Notes under the pieces: generated by a model
Told to the model about the DNA's origin: nothing
Databases searched by the model: none
The model's input: only the letters and a program-made list of their open reading frames with translations
In this document: piece by piece, positions 1-6,629 of the stretch
How positions within the stretch are numbered: position 1 is the first letter of the stretch
How the letters are laid out: every line of letters begins with the position of its first letter
Assembly: GCA_937879825.1 (NCBI GenBank)
Contig: CALFMQ010000333.1
Coordinates: forward strand, 1-8,520
Direction: 5' to 3'
Length of the DNA stretch: 8,520 nt
Origin: an uncultured Phycisphaerales bacterium
GTDB lineage: Bacteria > Planctomycetota > Phycisphaerae > Phycisphaerales > UBA1924
Made by a program: the position numbers and the translations under genes

Positions 1-1127
1 AACTCCACGACCTTGCCGTCGCGCCACACCTTGATCATCGCCACATGGCTCGGCGGCTTGGCGCTGATCGTCGCCATCAACACGGGCGTCGTCGGCGTCG
101 CCGTCCCGTCGATCTCGATAATCACATCGTCCGTGCGGATCCCCGCGCCGTACGCCGGCTGATCGTCCGGCACGCCCGTCACCACCACGCCGCGCCGATT
201 CAGGCCGATGCTCTCGGCGTACTCAGCGCTCGTGTCGCCGATCAGCACGCCCAGGTACCCGCGCAGCACCATCTTCGAGTCGATGATCTGATCCACCACC
301 GACTCAACCGTCTCAAGCGGAATCGCAAACCCGATGCCCGCCGACTGCCCGCTGAACCCGGCCGTCTCCTGATCCGGCTGCGCATTGTTCGCGATCGCCG
401 CGTTCATCCCGATCACGCGCCCGTAGATATCCACCAGCGGCCCGCCCGAGTTCCCCGGGTTCATCGCAGCGTCCGTCTGAATGAAGTTCGTGTACCCGCG
501 CCGCATCCCCATCATGTGCGCCGCGTCGCCCCGCCCGAGGCCCGACACGATCCCGCGGCTCATCGAGAACTTGATCCCGAACGGCGAGCCGAACGCGAAC
601 ACCTGATCCCCCATCCGCACCGGCTCGTTGGTCGCGCGCCGCAGCGGGAACAGCCCGCTCACATTGCCGACCTTCAGCACCGCGATATCCGTCGCGCTGT
701 CGAGCCCGACAACCTCCGCCTCGCGCACCCGCCCGTCATGGAACTCAACCTCGATCGTCTCGTGACCCGACACCACGTGCGCGTTCGTAATGATGTGCCC
801 GCCCTCGTTGTACACCCAGCCCGACCCCGTCGAACCCGGCGCGGGCATCGCGTCGCCCGTGCGCCGATTGTTCACGAAGTCGCGCATGCTCGTCTTCGCC
901 TCGATATGCACAACGCCCGGGAGCGTCGCCTCCGCGATCGACTCGTACGCCTCGTTCAGCTGCTCGAGGATGCCCGACGGCTGATCCAACTTCGCCTGCG
1001 CCAGTCGAATCGTCGCCAGCGTCCTCGTCCGCTGAATCCCGCTCATCAGCCGCGGCGCAAACACGATCACCGACATCGTCAGCACCAGCACAACCAACGC
1101 CGGCGCGAAAGAGTTGAATCGACGCAT
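1..1127 (-). CDS. HtrA/DegP-family trypsin-like serine protease with PDZ domain (partial, C-terminus beyond left edge)
   Basis: Reading down from the ATG at 1127 gives 375 codons with no stop before the window edge. Residues about 8-25 are a hydrophobic signal-anchor without a clear signal-peptidase site, so the protein is probably tethered to the membrane and faces the periplasm. The S1C protease domain follows, with the full catalytic triad: His117 in TNAHVV, Asp147 in SATDIAVLKV, and Ser227 in NPGNSGGPL. A PDZ domain starts around residue 285 (RGYLGVLIGD, later GAGIRTDDVIIEIDG) and is cut by the edge, so whether there is one PDZ or two cannot be told. The family degrades or refolds misfolded envelope proteins. 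The start is supported by AAGGGGAG seven bases upstream. The gene lies 26 bp behind panB on the same strand and is probably co-transcribed. DegP, DegQ and DegS subtypes cannot be separated, so no symbol is given. Confidence 0.93.
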   Translation of the reverse strand, partial: MRRFNSFAPALVVLVLTMSVIVFAPRLMSGIQRTRTLATIRLAQAKLDQPSGILEQLNEAYESIAEATLPGVVHIEAKTSMRDFVNNRRTGDAMPAPGSTGSGWVYNEGGHIITNAHVVSGHETIEVEFHDGRVREAEVVGLDSATDIAVLKVGNVSGLFPLRRATNEPVRMGDQVFAFGSPFGIKFSMSRGIVSGLGRGDAAHMMGMRRGYTNFIQTDAAMNPGNSGGPLVDIYGRVIGMNAAIANNAQPDQETAGFSGQSAGIGFAIPLETVESVVDQIIDSKMVLRGYLGVLIGDTSAEYAESIGLNRRGVVVTGVPDDQPAYGAGIRTDDVIIEIDGTATPTTPVLMATISAKPPSHVAMIKVWRDGKVVE

Positions 1128-1134
1128 GCAATCG

Positions 1135-1142
1135 CTCCCCTT
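1135..1142 (-). promoter_or_regulatory. Shine-Dalgarno site of the HtrA-like gene
   Basis: On the minus strand AAGGGGAG lies seven bases before the ATG at 1127, inside the 26-bp gap after the panB stop. It fixes the protease start and suggests translation from a shared panB-protease transcript. Confidence 0.6.
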
Positions 1143-1153
1143 GGAATCGCGGG

Positions 1154-2011
1154 TCACGCCCGCAGTTTGTCCGACTCACCCGCCTTCATCTCATACCGAT
1201 GATCGGTCACTCCGCGGCGTGACACCCGCTCAATCCACACCCTCGCCGCTCGCTCGATCTCCTGACCCATCGAGGCCACAGGCGTCGCAAACCCCGGCTG
1301 CCAGTGCGTGAGTCCGAGAAGGTCCTGAAGGACCAGAATCTGCCCGTGACAACTCGACCCCGCACCGATCCCGATCAAGGGAATCCCCGGCGTCCGCTCC
1401 ATGATCCGGTCCGCGATCTCACCCGGCACCGCCTCCACCAGGAGCATCGTGCAACCCGCCTCGGCAATCGCCTCGGCATCCTCAACGATCGTCCGCGCCG
1501 TCTCCGCCGTCCGCCCCGTGGACTGATACCCCCCCGACAACTTCACCGACTGCGGCCTGCACCCCACATGCCCGCACACCGGAATGCCGCTCCGCGTCAT
1601 CCGCTTCACCAGCGGCGCAAATGACGCATCGCCCTCCAACTTGACGATGTCAGCCAGACCCTCGGTCAAAAAACGACCCGCGTTCCGCACCGCGTCGTCC
1701 GCGCTCGCCTGGTAAGACATAAACGGCATATCGCCCATCACGAAGGCCCGCGGCGCCCCCCGCTTCACCCCCGCCGTCAACGCGATCGCCACCTCCAGCG
1801 GCATGTGGATCGTCGAGTCGTACCCGAGAATCATCTCCGCAGCGGTGTCCCCGACCAGCAGCACATGCACGCCCGCCGACTCGAGAATCCGCGCCGTCGT
1901 CGCGTCGTAGCAGGTCAGGCACGCGAACGGCTCACCCGCGCGCGCCATCCGCCGCAGCGTCCGAATCGTGACCGGCTCCCCCTTCGCCCGATGTTGGTCA
2001 TTGGAACTCAT
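1154..2011 (-). CDS. panB: 3-methyl-2-oxobutanoate hydroxymethyltransferase (ketopantoate hydroxymethyltransferase)
   Basis: PanB transfers a hydroxymethyl group from 5,10-methylene-tetrahydrofolate to alpha-ketoisovalerate, giving ketopantoate, the first committed step to pantothenate and CoA in the cytoplasm. The 285-residue product has the usual family length. Visible signatures are CLTCYDATTA (31-40), LLVGDTAAEM (51-60), HDST-like GYDSTIHM (63-70), MGDMPFMSY (92-100), KLEGD (124-128), CGHVGCRPQSV (146-156) and IGIGAG (213-218). By comparison with E. coli PanB the metal ligands are Asp55, Asp94 and Glu126 and the catalytic glutamate is Glu193 (LVEAVP); all are present. The C-terminal 45 residues are divergent: the usual PKF(V/A)K stretch is replaced by QPGFATPVAS. 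The frame stays open to an ATG at 2077, but family alignment begins near residue 13, and the ATG at 2011 sits where a leaderless start would be expected (see the -10 entry). The ATG at 2020 is the alternative. No good Shine-Dalgarno precedes any of these starts. Confidence 0.95.
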   Translation of the reverse strand: MSSNDQHRAKGEPVTIRTLRRMARAGEPFACLTCYDATTARILESAGVHVLLVGDTAAEMILGYDSTIHMPLEVAIALTAGVKRGAPRAFVMGDMPFMSYQASADDAVRNAGRFLTEGLADIVKLEGDASFAPLVKRMTRSGIPVCGHVGCRPQSVKLSGGYQSTGRTAETARTIVEDAEAIAEAGCTMLLVEAVPGEIADRIMERTPGIPLIGIGAGSSCHGQILVLQDLLGLTHWQPGFATPVASMGQEIERAARVWIERVSRRGVTDHRYEMKAGESDKLRA

Positions 2012-2018
2012 CGCACAC

Positions 2019-2024
2019 ATTCTA
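2019..2024 (-). promoter_or_regulatory. Putative -10 box for a leaderless panB transcript
   Basis: The minus-strand hexamer TAGAAT matches TATAAT at five of six positions and ends seven bases before the ATG at 2011, so the predicted transcription start would be the A of the start codon. No convincing -35 hexamer is seen 16-18 bp upstream. The absence of a Shine-Dalgarno fits a leaderless mRNA. This is inferred from spacing only. Confidence 0.35.
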
Positions 2025-2116
2025 CCCGCACCGCATCTCGATGGCCGTTCCCGACGCCAAACGCCCCCGGTCGGCATACCATCATGCCCCCGATAGTGTC
2101 CTTAAAGACCCATCCC

Positions 2117-2120
2117 GGAG
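2117..2120 (+). promoter_or_regulatory. Shine-Dalgarno site of resB
   Basis: GGAG lies ten bases before the ATG at 2131. It favours this start over the in-frame ATG at 2041, whose extra 30 residues are not hydrophobic or family-like and would reach back close to panB. Confidence 0.5.
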
Positions 2121-2130
2121 ACCCGCCCCG

Positions 2131-4581
2131 ATGACGGAGCACGAAGTCGCCCCACCCGCGCCAGCCCCAGCCGCCGCGCCGCCGCGCTCCATCAACCCCC
2201 TGCGCTGGCTCCTCGACCTCTTCACGAGCGTCCGCTTCGGCATCGTGCTCATGGTGCTCATCTTCATCTACTGCACCGTCGGCTCCGCGGGCATCCTCTA
2301 CCCATCATTCGCCGACGGCTTCGCCGTCAAACACGACTTCATCCGCAAGTGGCGCCCCTTCGAGATGACCGAATACGAGTGGTTCAACACCCCCGTCTTC
2401 ATCGCGCTCGTCGCGCTCCTCTGCCTCAACATGAGCGTCGTCACCGTCCGGCGCATCCGGCTCAACGCCGTCAACCTGGGCGTCTGGCTCATCCACCTGG
2501 GAATCATCATCCTCGCGCTCTCGAGCGTCTGGTACTTCGCCGCCAAAGTCGAAGGCGACACGCCCGTCTTCCGCTGGCGCATCCAGGTCGAGATCCCCGG
2601 ACAGCAACCACAGCAGTTCGCCGCGCTCTCCGGCAGCGGCGGCGAGTTCCGCACGCCCGAAGGCAACTACTCCTTCCGCGTCGCCATGATGGACCCCAAC
2701 TGGCCCATCATCTCCCCCGGCTTCGAAGGCAAGACCGCATTCGCAATCACCGTCGTCTGCACCACGCCCACCGGCACGTTCTTCCGCCAACTCCTCGACG
2801 GCTACCCGCAACTCACGCAGGACCTCGTCCCCTCCGCCGAAGGACCCAAGCGCGTCAAGACGCTCCCCGAGTTCGAGGGCCGCGTCCTCTTCGATGAGAA
2901 CATCAAACTCTCCCTCGTCCCCGATCCGCAGCAGTATTTCTGGGTCAAGGACAGCGCCGTCATGTACGTGCGCGAGGTCGTCAACAACGTCCCCGGCCGC
3001 TGGCACCAGCGCCCCCTCCCCGGACTCCCCCGCTACAACGACTACATCGACAACCCGCGCGAAATCTGGATTCCCGAAGAACTCATGGGCAAGTGGCGCG
3101 CCCAGCGCCTCCTCCTCGAGACGAAGAAAGCCGACGAAGCCGACCCGCTCACCAACGCGACAGCCCGCATCACCGCCCACCTCCGCTACGCGCACATGCA
3201 GAGCCAGTTCGTGCCCGGCACCTCGCCCGATGCGCGCAACCCCGTCGTCAACTTCACGCTCGCAACCGAGGGCAACCCCGAGCGCCCCGTCCAACTCGTC
3301 GCCTCCGACCCCGAACAGCGCACCGCGCTCCAAGGCAACATCGAGCTCCGCACCGTCGGCTCCCTCGACGAGATCCGCGACCTTTCCGCCCGCGAGTCGC
3401 AGCGCCTCATCGTCCACATCCCCGAGTCGGGCGACACGCTCGAACTCAATCTCGACGACCTCAACACCCAGACCACACCCCCCGACTTCGTCGCCGTGGG
3501 CGATACCGGATACGCAGTCCGCTTCCGCCAGGTCATCAACCACGAGCCCGACATCGGCGCGCTCATCGACATCCGCACGCCCGACCGCGTCTTCTCGCGC
3601 TGGGTCCCCATGCTCGCCTCGGGCGTCATCGGCGAAACGCAGGACTTCGTCCTCGAACCCGGCGCCGACATGCCCCGGAAGGTCGAGCCCTCACCCGAGA
3701 TCAACACGCTCTTCGACCCCGGCATCCCCGCCCTCACGCTCGTCGCAGGACCCGCCGATGTCGGCCTCCGCGCCATCGGCCGCCTCATCGACCTCCCCGA
3801 CGGCCTGCCCCTCCACTCCGGCGCATCGGTCAAGATCCAGGATGCGCTCACCCTAACCGTCCAGCGCTACATGCCCGATGCGCGCGTCGAGTCCAAGCCG
3901 ATCATCGTCCCCTTCGAACGACGCGACAACAACACCGACGAAGCCCGCGCCGCCACCATGCTCCGCGTCGAGATTCAGGACGCCGCAACAACCCACACCC
4001 AGTGGCTCACATTCGACCGCTACATCCTCGACGACGAGACGCAGCAGCGCCTCGTCTCCGGCACACCCCCCGCCCGCTTCACCCTCTCCGACGGCCGCGT
4101 CTTCGACATCGCCATCGCGCGCCGGCGCATGGACCTCCCCGCGCCCGTCATCCTCGAAGACTTCGAACTCCTCACCCATGTCGGCGGCTTCTCCGGCTCC
4201 GCCGCAAGCGTCCGCGACTGGGTCTCGCACGTCGCCTTCCAGCGCGACGGCGAGTTCTCCGAGAAGCGCACCGTCGCCGTCAACAACCCCAAACCCTTCG
4301 GCGGCTACTGGTATTTCCAGTCCTTCTGGGACGCCCCCAACCAGCAACGGCAGACCACCGGCCTCACATTCACCGGGCTGGGCGTCGGCAACCGCCACGG
4401 CGTCGTCCTCCAGCTCGTCGGCTCGGCCATCTCCGTCGCCGGCATGATCTACGCCTTCTACTTCAAGCCCATCATCAAGCGCCGCCGCGCCGACAAAGTC
4501 CGCGCCGCCGTCGCCCGCGGCGACTTCGGCGACAAAGCCAGACAACGATTGCAAGCCGCTCCCCAAGGAGCCGAGTCATGA
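2131..4581 (+). CDS. resB: ResB/Ccs1-family cytochrome c biogenesis protein (System II), large form
   Basis: ResB (Ccs1/CcsB) works with CcsA to carry haem out of the cell and present it, reduced, for attachment to apocytochrome c. The 816-residue product has a short Pro/Ala-rich N-terminal tail and three close transmembrane helices at about 33-55, 87-106 and 115-137. The third contains the family-typical IHLGIIILAL with His122. A very long extracytoplasmic domain (about 138-756) follows, then a last helix at 757-777 and a basic cytoplasmic tail (KPIIKRRR). The segment just before the last helix (NPKPFGGYWYFQSFWD, then GLTFTGLG) resembles the conserved ResB C-terminal block. The outside domain is markedly longer than in Bacillus subtilis ResB (about 540 residues in total), as is common for planctomycete versions. 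No CXXCH is present, so it is not itself a c-type cytochrome. The stop overlaps the ccsA start (ATGA), indicating translational coupling. Confidence 0.9.
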   Translation: MTEHEVAPPAPAPAAAPPRSINPLRWLLDLFTSVRFGIVLMVLIFIYCTVGSAGILYPSFADGFAVKHDFIRKWRPFEMTEYEWFNTPVFIALVALLCLNMSVVTVRRIRLNAVNLGVWLIHLGIIILALSSVWYFAAKVEGDTPVFRWRIQVEIPGQQPQQFAALSGSGGEFRTPEGNYSFRVAMMDPNWPIISPGFEGKTAFAITVVCTTPTGTFFRQLLDGYPQLTQDLVPSAEGPKRVKTLPEFEGRVLFDENIKLSLVPDPQQYFWVKDSAVMYVREVVNNVPGRWHQRPLPGLPRYNDYIDNPREIWIPEELMGKWRAQRLLLETKKADEADPLTNATARITAHLRYAHMQSQFVPGTSPDARNPVVNFTLATEGNPERPVQLVASDPEQRTALQGNIELRTVGSLDEIRDLSARESQRLIVHIPESGDTLELNLDDLNTQTTPPDFVAVGDTGYAVRFRQVINHEPDIGALIDIRTPDRVFSRWVPMLASGVIGETQDFVLEPGADMPRKVEPSPEINTLFDPGIPALTLVAGPADVGLRAIGRLIDLPDGLPLHSGASVKIQDALTLTVQRYMPDARVESKPIIVPFERRDNNTDEARAATMLRVEIQDAATTHTQWLTFDRYILDDETQQRLVSGTPPARFTLSDGRVFDIAIARRRMDLPAPVILEDFELLTHVGGFSGSAASVRDWVSHVAFQRDGEFSEKRTVAVNNPKPFGGYWYFQSFWDAPNQQRQTTGLTFTGLGVGNRHGVVLQLVGSAISVAGMIYAFYFKPIIKRRRADKVRAAVARGDFGDKARQRLQAAPQGAES
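4565..4570 (+). promoter_or_regulatory. Shine-Dalgarno site of ccsA inside the resB 3' end
   Basis: AAGGAG lies seven bases before the ATG at 4578, within the last resB codons. It identifies the true ccsA start even though the reading frame is open far upstream. Confidence 0.7.
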
Positions 4582-6335
4582 AACAAATCACCACACTCAT
4601 CATCACGCTGCTCGCACTCGCCTCATCCGCGCTCGCCCAGCACGGCATGAGCGTCCCCCCCGCGCCCAAGATCGCCGACGCCGACACGCGCCGCGCGGGC
4701 GATGTCCTCCGCGAGTTCGCCTCGCAGCTCGACCTCTCACCCCTCGACCGCGCCGCCGTGCAGACCGAAGGCCGCATCAAGTCCTTCGACTCCATGGCCC
4801 ACGAAATCGTCGGCATGATCACCGGCCATCAGGATGTCGACGGGGGGGGCTTCAACTACGACTTCCTCTACCTCGACATGATGATCCGCCCCGAGATCTA
4901 CCAGACCGCCGACATCATCTACATCAAGAACAAGACCATGCGCCTGGAGTTCATCAAGACCCTCCTCGGCGCGGCCGTCCCGCTCGAGGACGCACGCCAG
5001 AACACCATCCTCAAGACCGGCCTCGTCTCCGAGTCGCTCCTCCGCCACCCCGCCTCCATCGCCTTCTTCGAGTCCCGCCGCGCCGACCTCATCCGCACCG
5101 CCAAGTTCGTCAATCAGATCGACTCCGCCGTCTTCCTCAAGAACCACGCCGAACTCGGCGCCCGACTCAAACTCATCCCACACCCCACCAATCCCGACGC
5201 CCCGTGGTTCTCCGTCGATGCGCTCTGGGAGGACAACGCCCAGCAAGGCGGCCTCGCACTCACGGAGTCCGGCTTCGACACCTCCCTCCGCTCCGCGCTG
5301 CGCACCAACTGGGCCGACTTCGAAAAAGCATGGCGCAACCTCGACGCCGACGCCGCCAACCGCGCGCTCGCCGACTTCTGCGCCCCCCTCGCCACCATCA
5401 ATCCCGCCGCCTACCCCTCCACCCAGAAACTCTCCTTCGAGAGCATGTACTTCAAGAACAAGGGCTTCCTCTGGGTCTGGCTCGTCTACCTCCTCGCCTC
5501 GGTCTTCCTGCTCGGGGGCGTCATCTACAAGTGGAAAGCCGCACGCATCCTCGGCCTCTCCGTCTTCACCATCGCCTTCCTCCTCCAGACCGCGGCCCTG
5601 CTCCTCCGCTGGTACGTCTCCGGCCGCTGGCCCAACTCCAACATGTTCGAGGCCGTCACCACCGCATTCTGGTTCGGCGCGCTCCTCGCCATCGGCTTCG
5701 AACTCATCGCCCGCCGCTCCCCCATGCGCAACATGTTCGCGCTCACCGGCGCCGTCGGCGCATCCTGCGCCATCATGGCCGCCAAGTACATCCCCCAACT
5801 CGACGCCAACATCACCAACCGAATGCCGGTCCTCAACGACATCTGGCTCTACATCCACACCAACGTCATCATCGCGTCCTACGCGCTCATCTTCATGGCG
5901 TCCGTCACCGCGCTGCTCTACCTCGCCCGCCGGTTCTTCACCACCGACCACGCCTACGCCCGCGCCGGAGGCGCAGCCGCATTGCTCCACGCATCGGGCG
6001 CGGACCATCACGACGCGCACAAAACCACACTCTCCGAAGTCCTCGACGGTGCGACCATGATCCTCATGGAACTCGCCTTCGTCATGCTCTGGGCAGGGCT
6101 GATCATGGGCGCGATCTGGGCCGACCACTCCTGGGGCCGCCCGTGGGGCTGGGACCCCAAGGAAGTCTTCGCCCTCAACACCTTCCTCATCTTCCTGATC
6201 CTCGTGCATGTCCGGCTCAAGGTCCGCGACAAGGGATTCTGGACCGCCATCCTCGCCGTCGCCGGCTGCGCCGTCATGCTCTTCAACTGGATCGTCATCA
6301 ACTTCATCATCTCAGGCCTGCACTCCTACGCGTGA
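4578..6335 (+). CDS. ccsA: CcsA-family cytochrome c biogenesis protein with N-terminal periplasmic extension (System II haem handler)
   Basis: CcsA forms the haem channel and synthetase with ResB. The 585-residue product starts with a signal-type segment (1-20, possible cleavage after ALA before QHG). An extracytoplasmic domain of about 270 residues follows, opening with VQTEGRIKSFDSMA (61-74), a GR-K-D pattern known from extended or fused CcsA proteins. The membrane part runs from about 297 to 580 and carries the CcsA hallmarks: GRWPNSN (349-355), P-His1 as His427 (WLYIHTN), the haem-binding WWD motif WGRPWGWDPKE (519-529), membrane His544 (LVHVRL) and P-His2 as His582 in the terminal GLHSYA. 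All expected haem-ligand histidines are present, so it looks functional. A loop at 458-481 is rich in histidine. A run of eight G at 4842-4849 codes Gly89-91. It starts inside the resB stop (ATGA) and follows a good ribosome site. Canonical CcsA is only about 320-390 residues; the extra length is the N-terminal domain. Confidence 0.93.
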   Translation: MKQITTLIITLLALASSALAQHGMSVPPAPKIADADTRRAGDVLREFASQLDLSPLDRAAVQTEGRIKSFDSMAHEIVGMITGHQDVDGGGFNYDFLYLDMMIRPEIYQTADIIYIKNKTMRLEFIKTLLGAAVPLEDARQNTILKTGLVSESLLRHPASIAFFESRRADLIRTAKFVNQIDSAVFLKNHAELGARLKLIPHPTNPDAPWFSVDALWEDNAQQGGLALTESGFDTSLRSALRTNWADFEKAWRNLDADAANRALADFCAPLATINPAAYPSTQKLSFESMYFKNKGFLWVWLVYLLASVFLLGGVIYKWKAARILGLSVFTIAFLLQTAALLLRWYVSGRWPNSNMFEAVTTAFWFGALLAIGFELIARRSPMRNMFALTGAVGASCAIMAAKYIPQLDANITNRMPVLNDIWLYIHTNVIIASYALIFMASVTALLYLARRFFTTDHAYARAGGAAALLHASGADHHDAHKTTLSEVLDGATMILMELAFVMLWAGLIMGAIWADHSWGRPWGWDPKEVFALNTFLIFLILVHVRLKVRDKGFWTAILAVAGCAVMLFNWIVINFIISGLHSYA

Positions 6336-6343
6336 ACAACGCT

Positions 6344-6405
6344 CCTTCTCCCCTCCGGGGAGGGGGGGAGAAGGCGGCACGAGCAAAGCGAGTGACGGAT
6401 GAGGG
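6344..6405. repeat. REP-like palindromic element downstream of ccsA
   Basis: CCTTCTCCCC (6344-6353) is perfectly complementary to GGGGAGAAGG (6365-6374), giving a 10-bp stem around an 11-base loop. It is followed by a GGCACGAGC...GACGGATGAGGGG tail. This organisation, a C/T-rich palindrome plus a GGATGAGGG tail, resembles intergenic repeats that occur in many copies in diverse high-GC genomes (from memory; copy number cannot be checked here). Lying nine bases after the ccsA stop, it could also end transcription or protect the mRNA 3' end, but there is no T-tract, so it is not a classical intrinsic terminator. Confidence 0.5.
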
Positions 6406-6435
6406 GCGTGACAACGGGGACGGGGGGGCGGGTGC

Positions 6436-6469
6436 CATGGCTCATCTCGACGAAGTCGGGTGAGCCATG
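6436..6469. repeat. Long inverted repeat (hairpin) in the ccsA / beta-helix gap
   Basis: CATGGCTCA (6436-6444) pairs perfectly with TGAGCCATG (6461-6469). After one bulged T the stem continues for six more pairs (CTCGAC with GTCGGG, one G-T wobble) around a GAA triloop. The 15-bp structure is too long to be chance. It could act in RNA as a processing or termination signal or be part of a repeat family. Confidence 0.6.
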
Positions 6470-6485
6470 TCCAGTGCTGACGGAC

Positions 6486-6524
6486 ACACGAGCCCGAAGC
6501 GCAAGCGAGGGCCCCATTGGACAT
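6486..6524. repeat. Putative dispersed repeat module around GCCCGAAGCGCAAGCGAGGG
   Basis: The core holds two tandem NAAGCG hexamers flanked by CCC and GGG. Similar AAGCG-rich elements are, as I recall, frequent between planctomycete genes. TGGACAT (6518-6524) is the exact complement of ATGTCCA (6467-6473) at the end of the hairpin, so the whole 6436-6524 block could fold as one unit. Assignment as a genomic repeat is inferred. Confidence 0.35.
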
Positions 6525-6584
6525 TCGAACGCTGTCGCGAGCACCTTTCACGCGGGATCCTGGCCGATCGCGTGCCATCCCTCG

Positions 6585-6590
6585 CATAAT
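6585..6590 (+). promoter_or_regulatory. Putative -10 box of the beta-helix gene
   Basis: CATAAT matches the sigma-70 -10 consensus at five of six positions, 39 bases before the start codon. The best -35 (TGGCCG, 6561-6566, spacer 18) matches only three of six, so the call is weak. It would give a leader of roughly 30 bases. Confidence 0.3.
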
Positions 6591-6618
6591 CTCCCAGTGG
6601 AGCGACCCAGCACTACTT

Positions 6619-6624
6619 GAGGAG
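6619..6624 (+). promoter_or_regulatory. Shine-Dalgarno site of the beta-helix gene
   Basis: GAGGAG lies five bases before the ATG at 6630. A tiny overlapping ATG-CCA-TGA frame begins at 6625, one base after the site. Confidence 0.6.
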
Positions 6625-6629
6625 ATGCC

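Larger units (their letters stand above)
2012..2130. other. Divergent intergenic region panB / resB
   Basis: These 119 bp separate the two divergently read units and must hold the promoters for both. Apart from the panB -10 candidate and the resB Shine-Dalgarno, I see no clear promoter for resB-ccsA, no operator palindrome and no riboswitch-like structure. Confidence 0.6.
6336..6629. other. Intergenic region with structured repeats between ccsA and the beta-helix gene
   Basis: No gene is supported here; the short frames crossing it are low-complexity and lack family features. It contains a C/G-rich palindrome just after the ccsA stop (6344-6374), a conserved-looking tail (6375-6405), a long hairpin (6436-6469), a GCCCGAAGCGCAAGCGAGGG element (6492-6511), a weak promoter-like -10 (6585-6590) and the ribosome site of the next gene. 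The two blocks share CACGAGC followed by an AAGCG-containing stretch (6378 and 6486), suggesting related repeat modules. Confidence 0.6.

Noticed and set aside
45..1202. Plus-strand open frame opposite the protease (385 codons)
   Set aside because: Arg/His/Pro-rich shadow translation; the minus strand has a complete protease catalytic triad.
2012..2077. 22-residue N-terminal extension of PanB
   Set aside because: Arg-rich, not family-like, lacks a ribosome site and overlaps the -10 candidate.
2041..2130. 30-residue N-terminal extension of ResB
   Set aside because: No hydrophobic or family features; GGAG supports the ATG at 2131.
2305..3543. Long antisense open frame across resB (412 codons)
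   Set aside because: Its composition is Asp/Glu/Gly/Val-rich as expected opposite a high-GC gene; no motif, start signal or family feature, while resB on the other strand is clear.
3093..4577. Upstream extension of ccsA in the same frame (495 extra codons)
   Set aside because: The extra part is Arg/Pro-rich nonsense overlapping resB; a signal-type segment and AAGGAG mark the start at 4578.
4737..6209. Long antisense open frame across ccsA (490 codons)
   Set aside because: Acidic low-complexity translation with no recognisable domain; a shadow of ccsA.
6344..6374. Classical intrinsic terminator for ccsA
   Set aside because: The stem is good but no T-run follows; kept as a REP-like palindrome instead.
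6399..6620. Small open frames in the ccsA / beta-helix gap (both strands)
   Set aside because: They run through palindromes and the REP-like tail with no coding signature.
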